The translations under genes and the position numbers were made by a program. From Acrocarpospora corrugata (GTDB lineage Bacteria > Actinomycetota > Actinomycetes > Streptosporangiales > Streptosporangiaceae): a stretch of 64,000 nt of DNA. The stretch lies in assembly GCF_009687845.1 (NCBI RefSeq), contig NZ_BLAD01000069.1, forward strand, positions 1 through 64,000, written 5' to 3'. A model generated the notes under the pieces. It ran no database searches and was not told the origin of the DNA. It was given only the letters and a program-made list of their open reading frames with translations. Shown here one piece after another: positions 16,030-25,165 of this stretch (position 1 is the first letter of the stretch; each line of letters begins with the position of its first letter).

Positions 16030-16435
16030 AGCACTCGTCCCGCGGTGAGGACGGTCAGATCGCCAAACACCCGGAACTTCATCGACGCTCCCGTGCATGG
16101 TGGAATACACATTCGATGCTACGTCGCGACCGCCGGAGCCGAAGATCCTTTCGACGCTGTCCGGGTCAATGGGTTTCCGCGTCGCTGTCGTGTGGCAGGC
16201 CGAGTTGGTTCTGATTCTGGCGATCAGTGTGGAGATGGCCGGTAAGTCGGCACATGCCTGTACGAGCTTGGCGCCTCGGCGGCCGGCCAGTGTTTCGCGC
16301 AGCCGCGCCGGAGCGGTGATCAGCAGCGCGTGTAACCCCTTGGTGTAGGCGGTGCGCGACTTGACCGCACCCGCGCGGACCGTGTGCAGCGCACGGATCG
16401 ACTCGGTGATCTTATCTTCGGCCTTGGGCAGGTTG
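16030..16435 (-). pseudogene. IS110-family transposase fragment
   Basis: Read on the minus strand from about 16435 the frame gives KITESIRALHTVRAGAVKSR followed by LHALLITAPARLRETLAG and LVQACADLPAIS, the middle part of IS110/IS1111 transposases between the DEDD domain and the C-terminal serine domain. No start codon, no DEDD catalytic region and no C-terminal domain are present, so it is a dead internal scrap. Confidence 0.6.
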
Positions 16436-16439
16436 TTTA

Positions 16440-17029
16440 TGGTCTTTGCAGGTGTCAGTGGTTTCGGCAGGTCGGAGCCAAGCCGGTGGTGGGGGCTTCA
16501 CACCTACAAGGTCGGGCGCCACCCTGAAGTTCCGGCAGCGGCAGGCCGAAGACCGGCTGAAGGACCGGGAGGGGTGAACCGCGGTGGCGACTTTCTCAAG
16601 TATTGCGATTGCCCCGAGGGGGGCCCGGTGCTGACTTGGTGCTGACTCCCGGCCGATGATTCGATCATGCTGGTCCGTCATGGTCGTGCCGTAGAGCTGC
16701 CGCCTGCGCCCAATATCGGCGGCTGTTTGCGCTTGTGGCGGGCGGATTCAGATGCGATCGTGGCCGACCGGGTACAGCGGCCTGACCTTGCCTGAACCTA
16801 TGGGTCAGTGGGAGCATCCGAGACGGTATCCCGGAACTGGTCGGCCGACCCCGCAAGAAACAGATCCGCCCGCGCACCGCCCAGACGATCAGCCGCCAAC
16901 CTGCGGACGAGCCAGGTTTCCTCATGGTTCTCCACTGCTCCCAAGAGCACTACCGGTGACTACTACCGATTCGGATAGCGGTCTCGATCATGGCGGAGCC
17001 GTGCATTCCAGCCCCTCTAACCGACGATC
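16440..17029. other. Non-coding remnant stretch
   Basis: About 590 bases without a credible gene on either strand. Short frames exist but lack codon bias and family resemblance. A plus-strand stretch near 16830-16900 (GRPRKKQIRPRTAQTISRQP) looks vaguely like transposase sequence. I take the stretch as eroded mobile DNA. Confidence 0.4.
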
Positions 17030-17087
17030 TAGGGCGTGTTTGAGCGGTAGATCACTCGTGTGATCTTCTGCTCAGAAAGAGGCCCTA
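17030..17087. repeat. Long nested inverted repeat (MITE-like or IS-end hairpin)
   Basis: A 58-base imperfect palindrome with three nested perfect arm pairs: TAGGGC (17030-17035) with GCCCTA (17082-17087), TGAGC (17041-17045) with GCTCA (17070-17074) and AGATCAC (17049-17055) with GTGATCT (17060-17066) around the loop TCGT. It ends 10 bases before the acetyltransferase ATG. The layout fits fused ends of a deleted IS or a tiny MITE; it could also fold in the leader RNA of the next gene. Confidence 0.6.
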
Positions 17088-17097
17088 AGGTCGGTTC

Positions 17098-17646
17098 ATG
17101 TCCGAGATGCCCTCACGGGTCGAACTGTGCCCGCTCACCCTCGCCGACCAGGACGAGTTCTGCACGCTCGTTAAGGTCAGCATCGAGCTCCACATGCCGT
17201 GGGTGCAGTTGCCCGCGACTGCGGAGGAGTTCCAGGCTTGGATGCGCCGCTTTGCCGACGGCACCAACCGGGGCTATGTGATTCGCGCTCAGGAGACCGG
17301 TATCGCCGTCGGCGTGGTCAACATCAACTCGATCATCCGGGGCCGCTACCAGGGCGCGTCCCTCGGCTATGCGGCTTTCGCCCCGTCCGCAGGGCGGGGT
17401 TACATGACTGAAGGGCTTACCGTCGCTCTGCAGCATGCCTTCAACGACCTGCGGCTCCACCGGCTGGAGGCGAACATTCAGCCAGCGAACAGGGCGTCTT
17501 TGGCATTGGTCCAGCGCTTGGGCTTCCGTTACGAAGGCCTGTCGCCCGCCTATCTCTATATCGACGGGGCCTGGTGCGACCACGAACGCTGGTCCATTAC
17601 CGCACCGTCACCCTGGACGCCCGATCCTTCTCTTCCCGAGATCTAG
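17098..17646 (+). CDS. GNAT acetyltransferase, RimJ/RimL type
   Basis: Protein of 182 residues of the GNAT fold used by ribosomal-protein N-acetyltransferases and related small-molecule acetylases. The acetyl-CoA pyrophosphate loop is [10 protein letters not shown] (about residues 100-109), followed by [20 protein letters not shown] and [18 protein letters not shown], the typical RimJ/RimL strand 5 and C-terminal signature. Length is normal and the frame intact. It is flanked on both sides by transposase remnants, so it may have travelled with them. The substrate cannot be told; RimJ/L-like proteins acetylate ribosomal proteins, antibiotics or toxins. Confidence 0.85.
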   Translation: MSEMPSRVELCPLTLADQDEFCTLVKVSIELHMPWVQLPATAEEFQAWMRRFADGTNRGYVIRAQETGIAVGVVNINSIIRGRYQGASLGYAAFAPSAGRGYMTEGLTVALQHAFNDLRLHRLEANIQPANRASLALVQRLGFRYEGLSPAYLYIDGAWCDHERWSITAPSPWTPDPSLPEI

Positions 17647-17677
17647 GCATTTCTTCAGTGGTCACCGCCATTCGTTG

Positions 17678-17783
17678 AATGGCGGCGGTCGCGACGGCGC
17701 GGTGGCGTTTCAGCCGGTTGATCCCGCACTTGACGGCGTGCCGTTCGCAGTAGTCGATCTTGGGCGGCCGCCCGCCTCTACAA
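17678..17783 (-). pseudogene. IS5-family transposase C-terminal scrap
   Basis: Minus-strand reading gives [19 protein letters not shown] and [12 protein letters not shown], the signature region around the catalytic glutamate of IS5-type transposases in actinomycetes (normally [23 protein letters not shown]). Here the E of VECG is replaced by K and the frame is lost right after. Only about 35 residues remain. Confidence 0.6.
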
Positions 17784-17926
17784 CCGGCACCGGGCCCACC
17801 AGAGCCTCGCACAGGCCGCTCCACTGCGCGCCGTCTCAGCTCCGATCCTGGACAGCTTCGCGCCCTCACCGTACGCCGAGAGACCGGCTCGGCGGAATCC
17901 TCCACGAGTACCTGCATGCCGCTTGA
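17779..17926 (+). pseudogene. Integrase-type transposase, C-terminal fragment
   Basis: Plus-strand reading gives [18 protein letters not shown] and, one frame over, [15 protein letters not shown] followed by TGA at 17924-17926. These are the last blocks of rve-type integrases common in actinomycetes. It is the same family type as the N-terminal fragment at 15739-15990, so the two may be halves of one element separated by later events, with the GNAT gene lying between. Confidence 0.65.
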
Positions 17927-18310
17927 ACTGCGCAGATGAGTTTTCGGCAGGTGCAGAGGCGTAACCGCGCCTTGCAGGGCTCTTGGATGGGCTCACGCAC
18001 TGGCTGCCAAAGTTCCGGCTCACACCCCAAGTTCGAGTTCAGGGTTGGGCGTAGGCTGACTGCCGTGCCTCGTCTGTCATGAGGCGGCGCACGCCCACCA
18101 CGCCGAAGAAGGCGGAGCCCCGGCGCCGCCGACGGTCACGACACGGCCCGCGGCCCCGTCAAGACGTTTCCACCCAGTGCGGCGCCCGGACGTTCGCTTG
18201 ACACGAGAAACAGCAGGTCACAGACTTGATGGAGGGCGCAACAACGACCAGTCAAGATCACGGCTCGCCATGGGAAGCCCTGGGAGCCGCATCCGACACG
18301 GGGGTCGCTG
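17927..18310. other. Intergenic stretch without recognisable gene
   Basis: About 380 bases with only short frames lacking codon bias. I see no RNA gene, clear promoter or IS end. It probably contains the control region of the degraded gene that starts at 18311. Confidence 0.4.
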
Positions 18311-18827
18311 ATGAGTTTGCTCACAACTTCTGCGGCATCCATCCACCAACTGGGCGCCGCCGCTGCTCTCGTCGACGGTCCACAACCACCGCGAACCAGC
18401 GCAACAGATCGTGCTGGAGCCAGACGGCTGTGGAGCAGGTACGACGTCGCGGCGAACACGATGCTTGCCGGGGGGCTGGCTGATCGAGCAGCACACCCTG
18501 AGGACGCAACGCCACCTCGATCAAGCGACCGACGACGCGGTCAGGCTGAAAGATCTCGCCGTCATCGGGTCCGCGTTCACGAACATCGCCACCATCGCCG
18601 CGGGTCAACTTCTCAAGCGTGAGTTCCCACAGGGGCTGCCGCTGGATGCGGAGGGCAACCTCGCATCCGACGCTTCCCTGCGCGGGAAACGTTACTACCG
18701 TTGCTTCACGATGATGAGGATGCTGAATCGCGTCTTCGCGGCCGGTTCGATCGGGTTCACTCCTCGCGTGAACTTCAACATCTTGCGCTCTTACCGGCCC
18801 GGAACGATCTTTCGGTTGTTCACCTGA
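18311..18827 (+). pseudogene. Frameshifted membrane-type protein, tandem copy A
   Basis: Begins MSLLTTSAASIHQLGAAAAL and runs in one frame to YDVAANTMLAGG, then continues one frame over as WLIEQHTLRTQRHLD and onward to YRPGTIFRLFT and a stop. The shift falls in a run of six G at about 18470. The rejoined product (about 170 residues) has two hydrophobic stretches (LAVIGSAFTNIATIAAG and FAAGSIGF). It is paralogous to the next copy. I do not recognise a family. Confidence 0.55.
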
Positions 18828-18847
18828 CGAAACCGGCGGTGACGATT

Positions 18848-19392
18848 ATGACGATTGTGCAGACCACGGCCGCTTCGATCGGCCGCCTCGGCTTGGCCGC
18901 TGCCGTGTTCGGCAGACCTGTGTTCGCCCGTGCCGACGAGCCGCCCGGAGCTACCGTTACGCCCGCGGAGACGGCTACCGGCGCTCGGCTCAGCATGAGC
19001 GCCTCCTTGTACGAACTGCTCGTCAACGCCGCCATCGCGACCGGATGGCTGAGTGAGCGGAGAACTCTGCTCGGCCGGTCCCTCGACAAGGACGCGAAGG
19101 TCATGGTGACCGTCAAGGACGTGCTTGTCGCCGGTACGGTTCTCACCGGCGCCGCGGCCTTGGTCGGCAAGGCGGTCACGCGACGCGAACCTCCAGCCGA
19201 CGGGTCCGCCTCCGGCGAGGAGCCATCGCCTGACGCAGCCGTCGACGCCGACAGCAGCCATCGTTACCTGCAGAAGGTGACCAAGCTCAATCGTACCTTC
19301 GCCCTGCTCGGAGTTGCCTCTGCCTTTATCAATTTGCGCTGTTCGACTCCTACCATCCCCACCCGCTACGGAGCTTCTTCTCGCTCTGGTGA
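18848..19392 (+). pseudogene. Frameshifted membrane-type protein, tandem copy B
   Basis: Starts MTIVQTTAASIGRLGLAAAV, matching the N-terminus of copy A (TTSAASIHQLGAAAAL), and keeps the same order of blocks: NAAIATGWLSERRTLL, VKDVLVAGTVLTGAAALVGK, YLQKVTKLNRTFALLGVA. Near 19335 the frame must shift for the ending FALFDSYHPHPLRSFFSLW, which corresponds to FNILRSYRPGTIFRLFT of copy A; without the shift the frame runs into unrelated sequence to 19579. So both copies look broken, or a shared programmed or assembly artefact exists. Confidence 0.5.
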
Positions 19393-19599
19393 GAGGGACG
19401 ACGCGTACGCATTTCGACGTTCAAGACAACACGCTGGTCGTCACGCAGCAGCGGGAAGGTTCTGTGGCTGTGTGCGCGGCGGCGGGGCAGTCCCTGACGC
19501 GCGCGGAATAGGACCGGTATCTGCCCCATCGCGACCTCAGGCATCTGCGGTGCGCTCCCCTTGGCCGCCTGCGCCGTGACTACTGGCCGAAGACGGAAT

Positions 19600-20028
19600 C
19601 TAGCCCTCGGGGTCTCTGATCTCGATGATGTGAAGGGGCTCGTCAAGACGGGTTGAGGCGTCGATCCACCGGCTGGCGTCCATAGTGAGGATGGGGCAGA
19701 CCGAGATGTCGGCGATGGCGGCGGTGTGTGCCTCGTACACCTCCAGCCCTGTGGTCACCACGACCTCGGCCAGGAGTTCGGCTTGTTCGGTGTCCCGCAG
19801 GGGTGCGACGGTCACATACTCCAGCGAGGTCAGTCCGTGCATGGCGTCGGTGGCTTCTTCTGTGTGAGTGTCCACCAGTGCCCGAGTGATCGCCAGCGCG
19901 GAGACCACCATTGGCTGGCCATCGGCGTCGTAGCCCTGGATGAGGCTGATCGTGCCAAATTCGCCGCGCGCGAGTTCGTGCAGCACGGTCGAGTCGAGGA
20001 TCAGGGGGACGGGGGTGAAGTCGGTCAC
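19600..20028 (-). CDS. PIN-domain-like toxin
   Basis: Protein of 142 residues. Start GTG at 20028 gives VTDFTPVPLILDSTVLHELA, with the first conserved PIN aspartate in LILDS, and it overlaps the antitoxin stop as GTGA; the longer upstream frame lies inside the antitoxin. Later conserved positions are EAHTAAIADISVCPILTMD, in the style of the small actinobacterial PIN-like proteins. PIN toxins are Mg-dependent RNases. Operon order (antitoxin first, toxin second, overlap) is standard for type II pairs. Confidence 0.7.
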   Translation of the reverse strand: MTDFTPVPLILDSTVLHELARGEFGTISLIQGYDADGQPMVVSALAITRALVDTHTEEATDAMHGLTSLEYVTVAPLRDTEQAELLAEVVVTTGLEVYEAHTAAIADISVCPILTMDASRWIDASTRLDEPLHIIEIRDPEG

Positions 20029-20300
20029 TGCTGCCCGCGTTCCTGGAAGGCGCGCAGTTGCTCGTCGATATGGGCGCGGGTCCTGGCCACTCGTGCGGCG
20101 GTGGGAGGATCGGCCGCGGCCGCGGCCGCCTTGGCCTGCCACCAGCGCCGGGCCCGCCGGCTGCGGTGGGCGTGCTCGGCCAGGGCGTCGTTGAACGCGG
20201 CGGATACTGAGGCCGCTTTCCCGGCTTCGACGAGCTGCTCGGCGTAGGCGGCCAGATACGGGTCCACGGTGATGGTGATCCGCGCCTTCTTCTCGCTCAT
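20025..20300 (-). CDS. Ribbon-helix-helix-like antitoxin
   Basis: Protein of 91 residues with the N-terminal strand KKARITITVDPYLAAYAEQLV and helices typical of ribbon-helix-helix-type or VapB-like antitoxins, followed by a long basic/alanine-rich helix (RSRRARRWWQAKAAAAAADP) likely to bind the toxin. It overlaps the PIN toxin by four bases. Probably represses its own promoter just upstream of 20300. Confidence 0.65.
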   Translation of the reverse strand: MSEKKARITITVDPYLAAYAEQLVEAGKAASVSAAFNDALAEHAHRSRRARRWWQAKAAAAAADPPTAARVARTRAHIDEQLRAFQERGQQ

Positions 20301-20381
20301 ACCCTGATCATACTCATTTTGCTTCGCCGGAGGGACAGTTGGTGGACACGAACAGACAGACGCCTAAGGACGTGCTGGCCC

Positions 20382-20480
20382 AACAAGGAGTTCCGCTCCA
20401 TGGTGCGGTCGGCGGCCTCCACCCTCGGCCGGGAGATCATCAGATCCATCTTCGGCACCGCCCGCCGCGGGCGCCGCTGA
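20382..20480 (+). pseudogene. HerA-like helicase C-terminal scrap
   Basis: Thirty-two codons ending in TGA spell NKEFRSMVRSAASTLGREII and then RSIFGTARRGRR, which resembles the conserved C-terminus of HerA-like (DUF853) ATPases. Nothing of the ATPase precedes it. Short length makes this a tentative call. Confidence 0.35.
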
Positions 20481-20972
20481 GCAGAGCACGCGGAGCCGGC
20501 GGCCGGACGCGAGGTGGAATTGCCGCCGAGCGTCTCCCTCGCCGCCGCGGGCGGTCCGGTCGGCCCACGGCGGCCGTGCGGCCGGAGGCCGATCGGCGGC
20601 TCAGCTCCCGGCGCCGTCCAGGGCCAGGTTGAGCCGCAGGACGTTGACCGCGGGCTCATGATTTGGACCACCGAAGGTCACGCGATGGGCTGTTCTCAAT
20701 TCAATGACGCCATGCCTGCTACCAGCGGAGACTCGTACACCACCTCCGTGGAGGCAACCCTGCATCTGTTGCCGGGGGTGCTCGGGCTTAGCTGAGGCGC
20801 ATCCGCTGGAGCGCCAACTTCGCGAAAGCGGTTCATTCGTAGGCCACAATCAGGTCAGCGATGCGTCCTGATGGTTACCGGCGCGCACGACCAGGTTTCA
20901 CGAAGCCCTGGGCGTGCGGGCCGGGCGATCGCGGCGCGGCGGCTGTTATCGCCGAGACCCGGGAGGATGGGC
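20481..20972. other. Intergenic stretch upstream of LuxR gene
   Basis: Nearly 500 bases without supported coding. The frames present are short and unlike known proteins. A promoter for the downstream LuxR gene is expected here but no clear consensus boxes stand out. Confidence 0.35.
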
Positions 20973-23738
20973 ATGGGTGTTGCCGGTCCGAAGGCCGGAG
21001 GGCCTGCCCGGCGGCTGCTCGTAGGGCGTGATCAGGAACTGGACCGCCTCTTCGGAATGGTCGATCAGATCGCGACGCGTGGGGGCGCCCTCGTCGTCCG
21101 GGGCGAGGCGGGTATCGGCAAATCGGCGTTGCTCGCGGCGGCCGGGGAGCGAGCGCGCGAGCGCGGCGCGGCGGTGGTGACGACGACGGGTACGCAGTCC
21201 GAGGCACGGCTGGCCTTCGGCGGGCTTCATCAGCTGTTGCTTCCCTTCCTTGACCGGGTGGGTCACCGTCCTGATCCACAGCGCAAGGCCCTCGACGTGG
21301 CGTTCGGGGCCACCGAGGGTGACGCGCCCGATCTCTTCCTGATCGGCCTGGCCACGCTCGGCGTGATCACTGAGCGGGAGGCGCAGGCACCGCTGCTGCT
21401 CGTGGTCGAGGACGCGCACTGGCTCGATCGGTCGTCGGCCGAGGTGCTGGCGTTCGTGGCGCGGCGGCTCGAGATGGAGCCGGTGATCCTGCTCTTCGCG
21501 GTTCGCGACGGTGTGCCCAGTGCTCTCGACGAGGCCGGCCTCCCCGATCTCACCCTCGTCGGGCTGGACGCCGACGCGTCGCGCACGCTCATCGACGTGA
21601 ACGAGACCGGGCTGTCCGAGGACCTGAAACGGCGGATCCTCGCGGAGGCGGCCGGCAATCCGCTGGCCCTGATCGAACTGCCCGCCGCGGCGGTCGATCT
21701 CGACCTGACCCGGGGCTGGGAGCCGCTGCCGCTGACGGCCCGGCTTGAGGCGACGTTCGCGACGAGGCTCGCCGGTCTCGACGCCGACGTGCGGGCGCTG
21801 GTGCTGCTGGCGGCCCTCCATGACGGCAATCTCGCCGAGCTGAATCAAGCGGCTGAAGAACTCCTCGGCGGCCGGTTGGGCGCCGGCTACTGGGCTGTGG
21901 TCGCCGCGGCCGGCCTCGGAACGCTCGATGACGGCGAGTTCCGGTTCCGGCACCCGTTGATCAGGTCGGCTGTCTATCAGGCGGCGACGGGCGAGCAGCG
22001 CCGGTCGGCGCACAGGGCGCTCGCCCGGACGCTGGCCGGCAACCCGGATCGGGCGGTCTGGCACCGGGCGGCGGCCGCACCAGGCCCGGTCGAGGAGATC
22101 GCCTCGGCCCTCGTCGCCGCGGCGGATCGGGCGACCGACCGCGGCGGCCTCGACATCGCGTTCGCCGCGCTGGAGCGGGCGGCCGGGCTGTCCGCCGATC
22201 CGAGGCTTCGCGCGCTGCGGCTCGCGCGGGCGGGCAATCTCGCGAACCAGCTCGGCCGCTCGGCGGAGGCGGTGCGGCTCCTTCGCGCGGCGCTCCAGAT
22301 CGGACGGCTTCCGGCCCACGAGGCCGCGATGGCCGCGTTCGATCTCGAGACCCTGACGAGGGCCTGGTCCGGGGCGTCCACGATCCGGCGCTTCGCCCGG
22401 ATCGCCGAAGACTTCGCCGACCGGGGGGACGGCCGGCGAGCCCTCGAAGCCCTGGGCGCGGTGTCGGTCCGGGCCTACTGGGACCAGCTGGACGACAAGA
22501 CGAGGCGGCACGTGTCGGTGTTCGTCGAGCGGCTCGCCGTCCCGGCCGACGACCCGCAGCGTCTGGCGGCGCTCGGACTCATCGATCCGATCCGGCGCGG
22601 CCCGGAGGTCATCGCCCGGGTCGCGCGGATGTCGCAGGCCGGTTTGCCCGGTCCGGACGAGTCGATGGCCGTCGGCCGGGCCGCGATGGCTGTATGGGCC
22701 GACAACCTCGCTCTTCCGTTCCTTCGTTCCGCGGTGGCGGGATATCGGGCCGACGGCCGGTTGGCGCGGCTCGCCCAGTGCCTCATGTACGAGGCCTGGG
22801 CCGACGTCAACTGCGGCGCGGTTCGCAACGCGATCACCAGCGCGGACGAAGCGGCGAGGCTGGCCGGGGAGGTGGGCCAGGTCCGTTTCGGGCGCGCCGC
22901 CAGCCTGGCGCACGCCATCGCCGTCGCCGAACTCCGCGAGGAGGAAACGGCGGATCATTTGATCACCGACGCCGAGGGGGCGCTTGTGCCGATGGGCGCC
23001 AGCCCGCAGCTCTCGCTGATCTCGTTCGCTCGCGGCAGGGCGGCGCTCGCAGCCGATCGCCCGGCCGAGGCGTACCATCATCTCGCCCGCATTTACGATC
23101 CCGCGGATGCTTCCCACCAGCCCTACGTCTGCGGCTGGGCGCTGGCCGATCTCGTGGATGCGGCTGTACGCGGCGACGGCGACCTCGATTTGGTTCGCGG
23201 TCTGCTGACCGAGTGGGAGGGGATCGCGGTGGCCACGGGCGCTCCGCACCTTGAGGTTCAGGTCGCCTACGCCGGTGCGCTGCTGGCCGACGACGAGACC
23301 GCTGAGCGGCGATTCCAGGCCGCGATGACGTCGAGGACCGCGGGCTGGCCTTTCTACACCGCCCGTACGCAGCTCGCGTACGGTGGCTGGCTGCGCCGGC
23401 GACGGCGAGGCGCGGAATCGCGTACACCGCTGCGCGAGGCGGCGCGGGTCTTCGACGCGCTCGGCTTGCTGTGTTTCGCCGACCGGGCGCGTCGCGAGTT
23501 GCGCGCGTCCGGAGAGCGTGCGCGCCGGCGGGTTCCCGCGGCGTGGGCGGAGCTGAGCCCTCAGGAGCTCCAGATCGCGCAGCTGGCGGCCGAGGGCCTT
23601 TCGAACCGGGACATCGGCGAACGGCTCTATCTCTCCCACCGGACGGTGAGCACGCACTTGCATCGGCTCTTCCCGAAGCTCGGCATCACCTCGCGCGCAC
23701 AGCTCCGGGACGCCCTCCGGCCGCCGGACGGTTCGTAA
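20973..23738 (+). CDS. LuxR-family regulator with N-terminal AAA ATPase (LAL type)
   Basis: Protein of about 921 residues. ATG at 20973 is preferred over the ATG six bases earlier because GGGAGG then has proper spacing. N-terminal ATPase: LLVGRDQELDRL, Walker A GEAGIGKSALL (about 44-54), Walker B LLLVVEDAHWLDRSSAEVL. The middle is a long alpha-helical sensor region with TPR-like helices. The C-terminus is a LuxR helix-turn-helix: LSPQELQIAQLAAEGLSNRD and SHRTVSTHLHRLFPKLGI. Large ATP-binding LuxR proteins of this type usually activate neighbouring operons after ligand binding. The three genes behind it (SnoaL-like, hydrolase, unknown) are the likely targets. Confidence 0.9.
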   Translation: MGVAGPKAGGPARRLLVGRDQELDRLFGMVDQIATRGGALVVRGEAGIGKSALLAAAGERARERGAAVVTTTGTQSEARLAFGGLHQLLLPFLDRVGHRPDPQRKALDVAFGATEGDAPDLFLIGLATLGVITEREAQAPLLLVVEDAHWLDRSSAEVLAFVARRLEMEPVILLFAVRDGVPSALDEAGLPDLTLVGLDADASRTLIDVNETGLSEDLKRRILAEAAGNPLALIELPAAAVDLDLTRGWEPLPLTARLEATFATRLAGLDADVRALVLLAALHDGNLAELNQAAEELLGGRLGAGYWAVVAAAGLGTLDDGEFRFRHPLIRSAVYQAATGEQRRSAHRALARTLAGNPDRAVWHRAAAAPGPVEEIASALVAAADRATDRGGLDIAFAALERAAGLSADPRLRALRLARAGNLANQLGRSAEAVRLLRAALQIGRLPAHEAAMAAFDLETLTRAWSGASTIRRFARIAEDFADRGDGRRALEALGAVSVRAYWDQLDDKTRRHVSVFVERLAVPADDPQRLAALGLIDPIRRGPEVIARVARMSQAGLPGPDESMAVGRAAMAVWADNLALPFLRSAVAGYRADGRLARLAQCLMYEAWADVNCGAVRNAITSADEAARLAGEVGQVRFGRAASLAHAIAVAELREEETADHLITDAEGALVPMGASPQLSLISFARGRAALAADRPAEAYHHLARIYDPADASHQPYVCGWALADLVDAAVRGDGDLDLVRGLLTEWEGIAVATGAPHLEVQVAYAGALLADDETAERRFQAAMTSRTAGWPFYTARTQLAYGGWLRRRRRGAESRTPLREAARVFDALGLLCFADRARRELRASGERARRRVPAAWAELSPQELQIAQLAAEGLSNRDIGERLYLSHRTVSTHLHRLFPKLGITSRAQLRDALRPPDGS

Positions 23739-23820
23739 CGAACCACCGTCGTGTGACGTACACGACGGTGCGGGCGGATGGCTAGGTTCGGGTCCATTCC
23801 CGTGACCTGGAGGGGACCTC

Positions 23821-24276
23821 GTGCTGTACCGCTCGATCGTCAAGATGAGAATCCGGCAGTCCTTCGACCACGTCAACAACCGTCGCTGGGATGAGCTGAT
23901 GACCTCGATCAGCCCGACAGTGCACCACCGCTTCGGCGGCGTCCACGCGATCGGCGGTGAGCGGCACGACCGGGAGGCGCTGCGCCGGTGGTTCGAGCGC
24001 CTGGCCCGGGTCCTGCCCAGCCTCCATCTGAAGATCAACGACATCTGGGTGCAGGGCTGGCCGTGGCACACCATGGTGTTCGTGCGATGGGACGGCACCG
24101 CGACGCTGCTGAACGGTGACGGCTACTCCCAGCATGCCGTGCACGTGATCACCCTGCGGTGGGGCAAGATCACCGCGCTCGACGTCTTCGAGGATTCGCA
24201 AGCCGTCGACCGTGCGCTGGCCGCCCAGGCGGCCGCTGGCCTCGATGAGGCGGTCGCCGAACCGATCCTGAGCTAG
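23821..24276 (+). CDS. SnoaL-like (NTF2 fold) protein
   Basis: Protein of 151 residues with the cone-shaped NTF2/SnoaL pattern: an N-terminal helix (IRQSFDHVNNRRWDELMTSI), HHRFGG, a helix containing RRWFERLARVLPSLHLKI, and the closing strands HVITLRWGKITALDVFED. Start GTG at 23821 has GGAGGGG about seven bases upstream. Such folds serve as small isomerases, cyclases, hydrolases or ligand carriers. It sits between the LuxR regulator and an alpha/beta hydrolase in what seems one operon. Confidence 0.75.
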   Translation: MLYRSIVKMRIRQSFDHVNNRRWDELMTSISPTVHHRFGGVHAIGGERHDREALRRWFERLARVLPSLHLKINDIWVQGWPWHTMVFVRWDGTATLLNGDGYSQHAVHVITLRWGKITALDVFEDSQAVDRALAAQAAAGLDEAVAEPILS

Positions 24277-24313
24277 AGCCTCGTCAACAAGACCTCGCGA
24301 TAGGAGAGTGACA

Positions 24314-25165
24314 GTGCCGCGGATCATCGTCGGAACGGAGAACGACGTACCCATCGAGATCCACTACGAGGACCACGGCAGTGGAATGCCCGTGGTGATG
24401 GTGCACGGGTATCCGCTGGACGGGAACTCGTGGGAGCGCCAGGAGCGGGTGCTGCTGGCCCAGGGTTTCCGCGTCATCACCTACGACCGCCGGGGGTTCG
24501 GACGGTCGAGCCGGCCCTCGGTCGGTTACGACTACAACACCTTCGCGGCCGATCTGAACGACCTGCTCGAGCAGCTTGATCTCCGGGAGGTCGTTCTGGT
24601 CGGCTTCTCGATGGGGTCGGGCGAGGTGACGCGCTACCTCGGGACGTACGGCTCCAGCCGGGTGCGGAGGGCCGCGCTGCTCGGCGCGATCCCGCCGTTC
24701 CTGCTGAAGACCGACGACAATCCCGAAGGCGTCGGCCGTCAGGTGTTCGAGGACATCAAGGCGGCGATCGTGAAGGACCGCTACGCGTACTTCAAGGAAT
24801 TCTTCGATAACTTCTACAACGTGGACAAGTTCATGCCCGACCGGATCAGCGAGCCCGCCTGGCAGGCGAGTTTCGCTGTCGCCGCCGGAAGCTCGCCGTT
24901 CGCGACGTACGCGTGCGTGGACGCCTGGCTCACCGACTTCCGGCGCGATCTGCCGAAGATCGACGTGCCGGTGCTCGTCGTTCATGGCACGGAGGACAGG
25001 ATCCTTCCCTTCGAGGCGACCGCGGCGCGTCTGCCGGCGCTGCTCGACGACATCAAGCTGGTCGCGATCGAGGGAGGCCCGCACAACATCGCCTGGACGC
25101 ATCCGGACGAGGTGAACCGGGCTCTGCTCGAGTTCGTCCACGCGGTCGCCGGCCATGCCCGCTGA
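24314..25165 (+). CDS. Alpha/beta hydrolase, non-haem chloroperoxidase-like
   Basis: Protein of 283 residues with the full alpha/beta hydrolase triad: oxyanion region HGYPLDGNSWERQ, nucleophile elbow GFSMGSGE (Ser about residue 99), acid VVHGTEDRILPF and the late His in GGPHNIAWTHPDEVN. The sequence pattern (YDRRGFGRSSRP, then ALLGAIPPFLLKTDDNPEG) is that of cofactor-free haloperoxidase/esterase proteins. GTG at 24314 has AGGAGA six bases upstream; a GTG six bases earlier would touch the ribosome site. Stop overlaps the next gene by 11 bases. Confidence 0.85.
   Translation: MPRIIVGTENDVPIEIHYEDHGSGMPVVMVHGYPLDGNSWERQERVLLAQGFRVITYDRRGFGRSSRPSVGYDYNTFAADLNDLLEQLDLREVVLVGFSMGSGEVTRYLGTYGSSRVRRAALLGAIPPFLLKTDDNPEGVGRQVFEDIKAAIVKDRYAYFKEFFDNFYNVDKFMPDRISEPAWQASFAVAAGSSPFATYACVDAWLTDFRRDLPKIDVPVLVVHGTEDRILPFEATAARLPALLDDIKLVAIEGGPHNIAWTHPDEVNRALLEFVHAVAGHAR

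Noticed and set aside
18701-19579. 292-aa intact protein
   Set aside because: Its first 49 codons are a shadow of copy A and its last 60 follow a frameshift; only 18848 to about 19335 matches the paralogue.
20946-24098. 1050-aa minus-strand open frame
   Set aside because: It is the antisense shadow of the LuxR and SnoaL-like genes, rich in R, P, G without any family motif; the plus-strand genes have clear domains.
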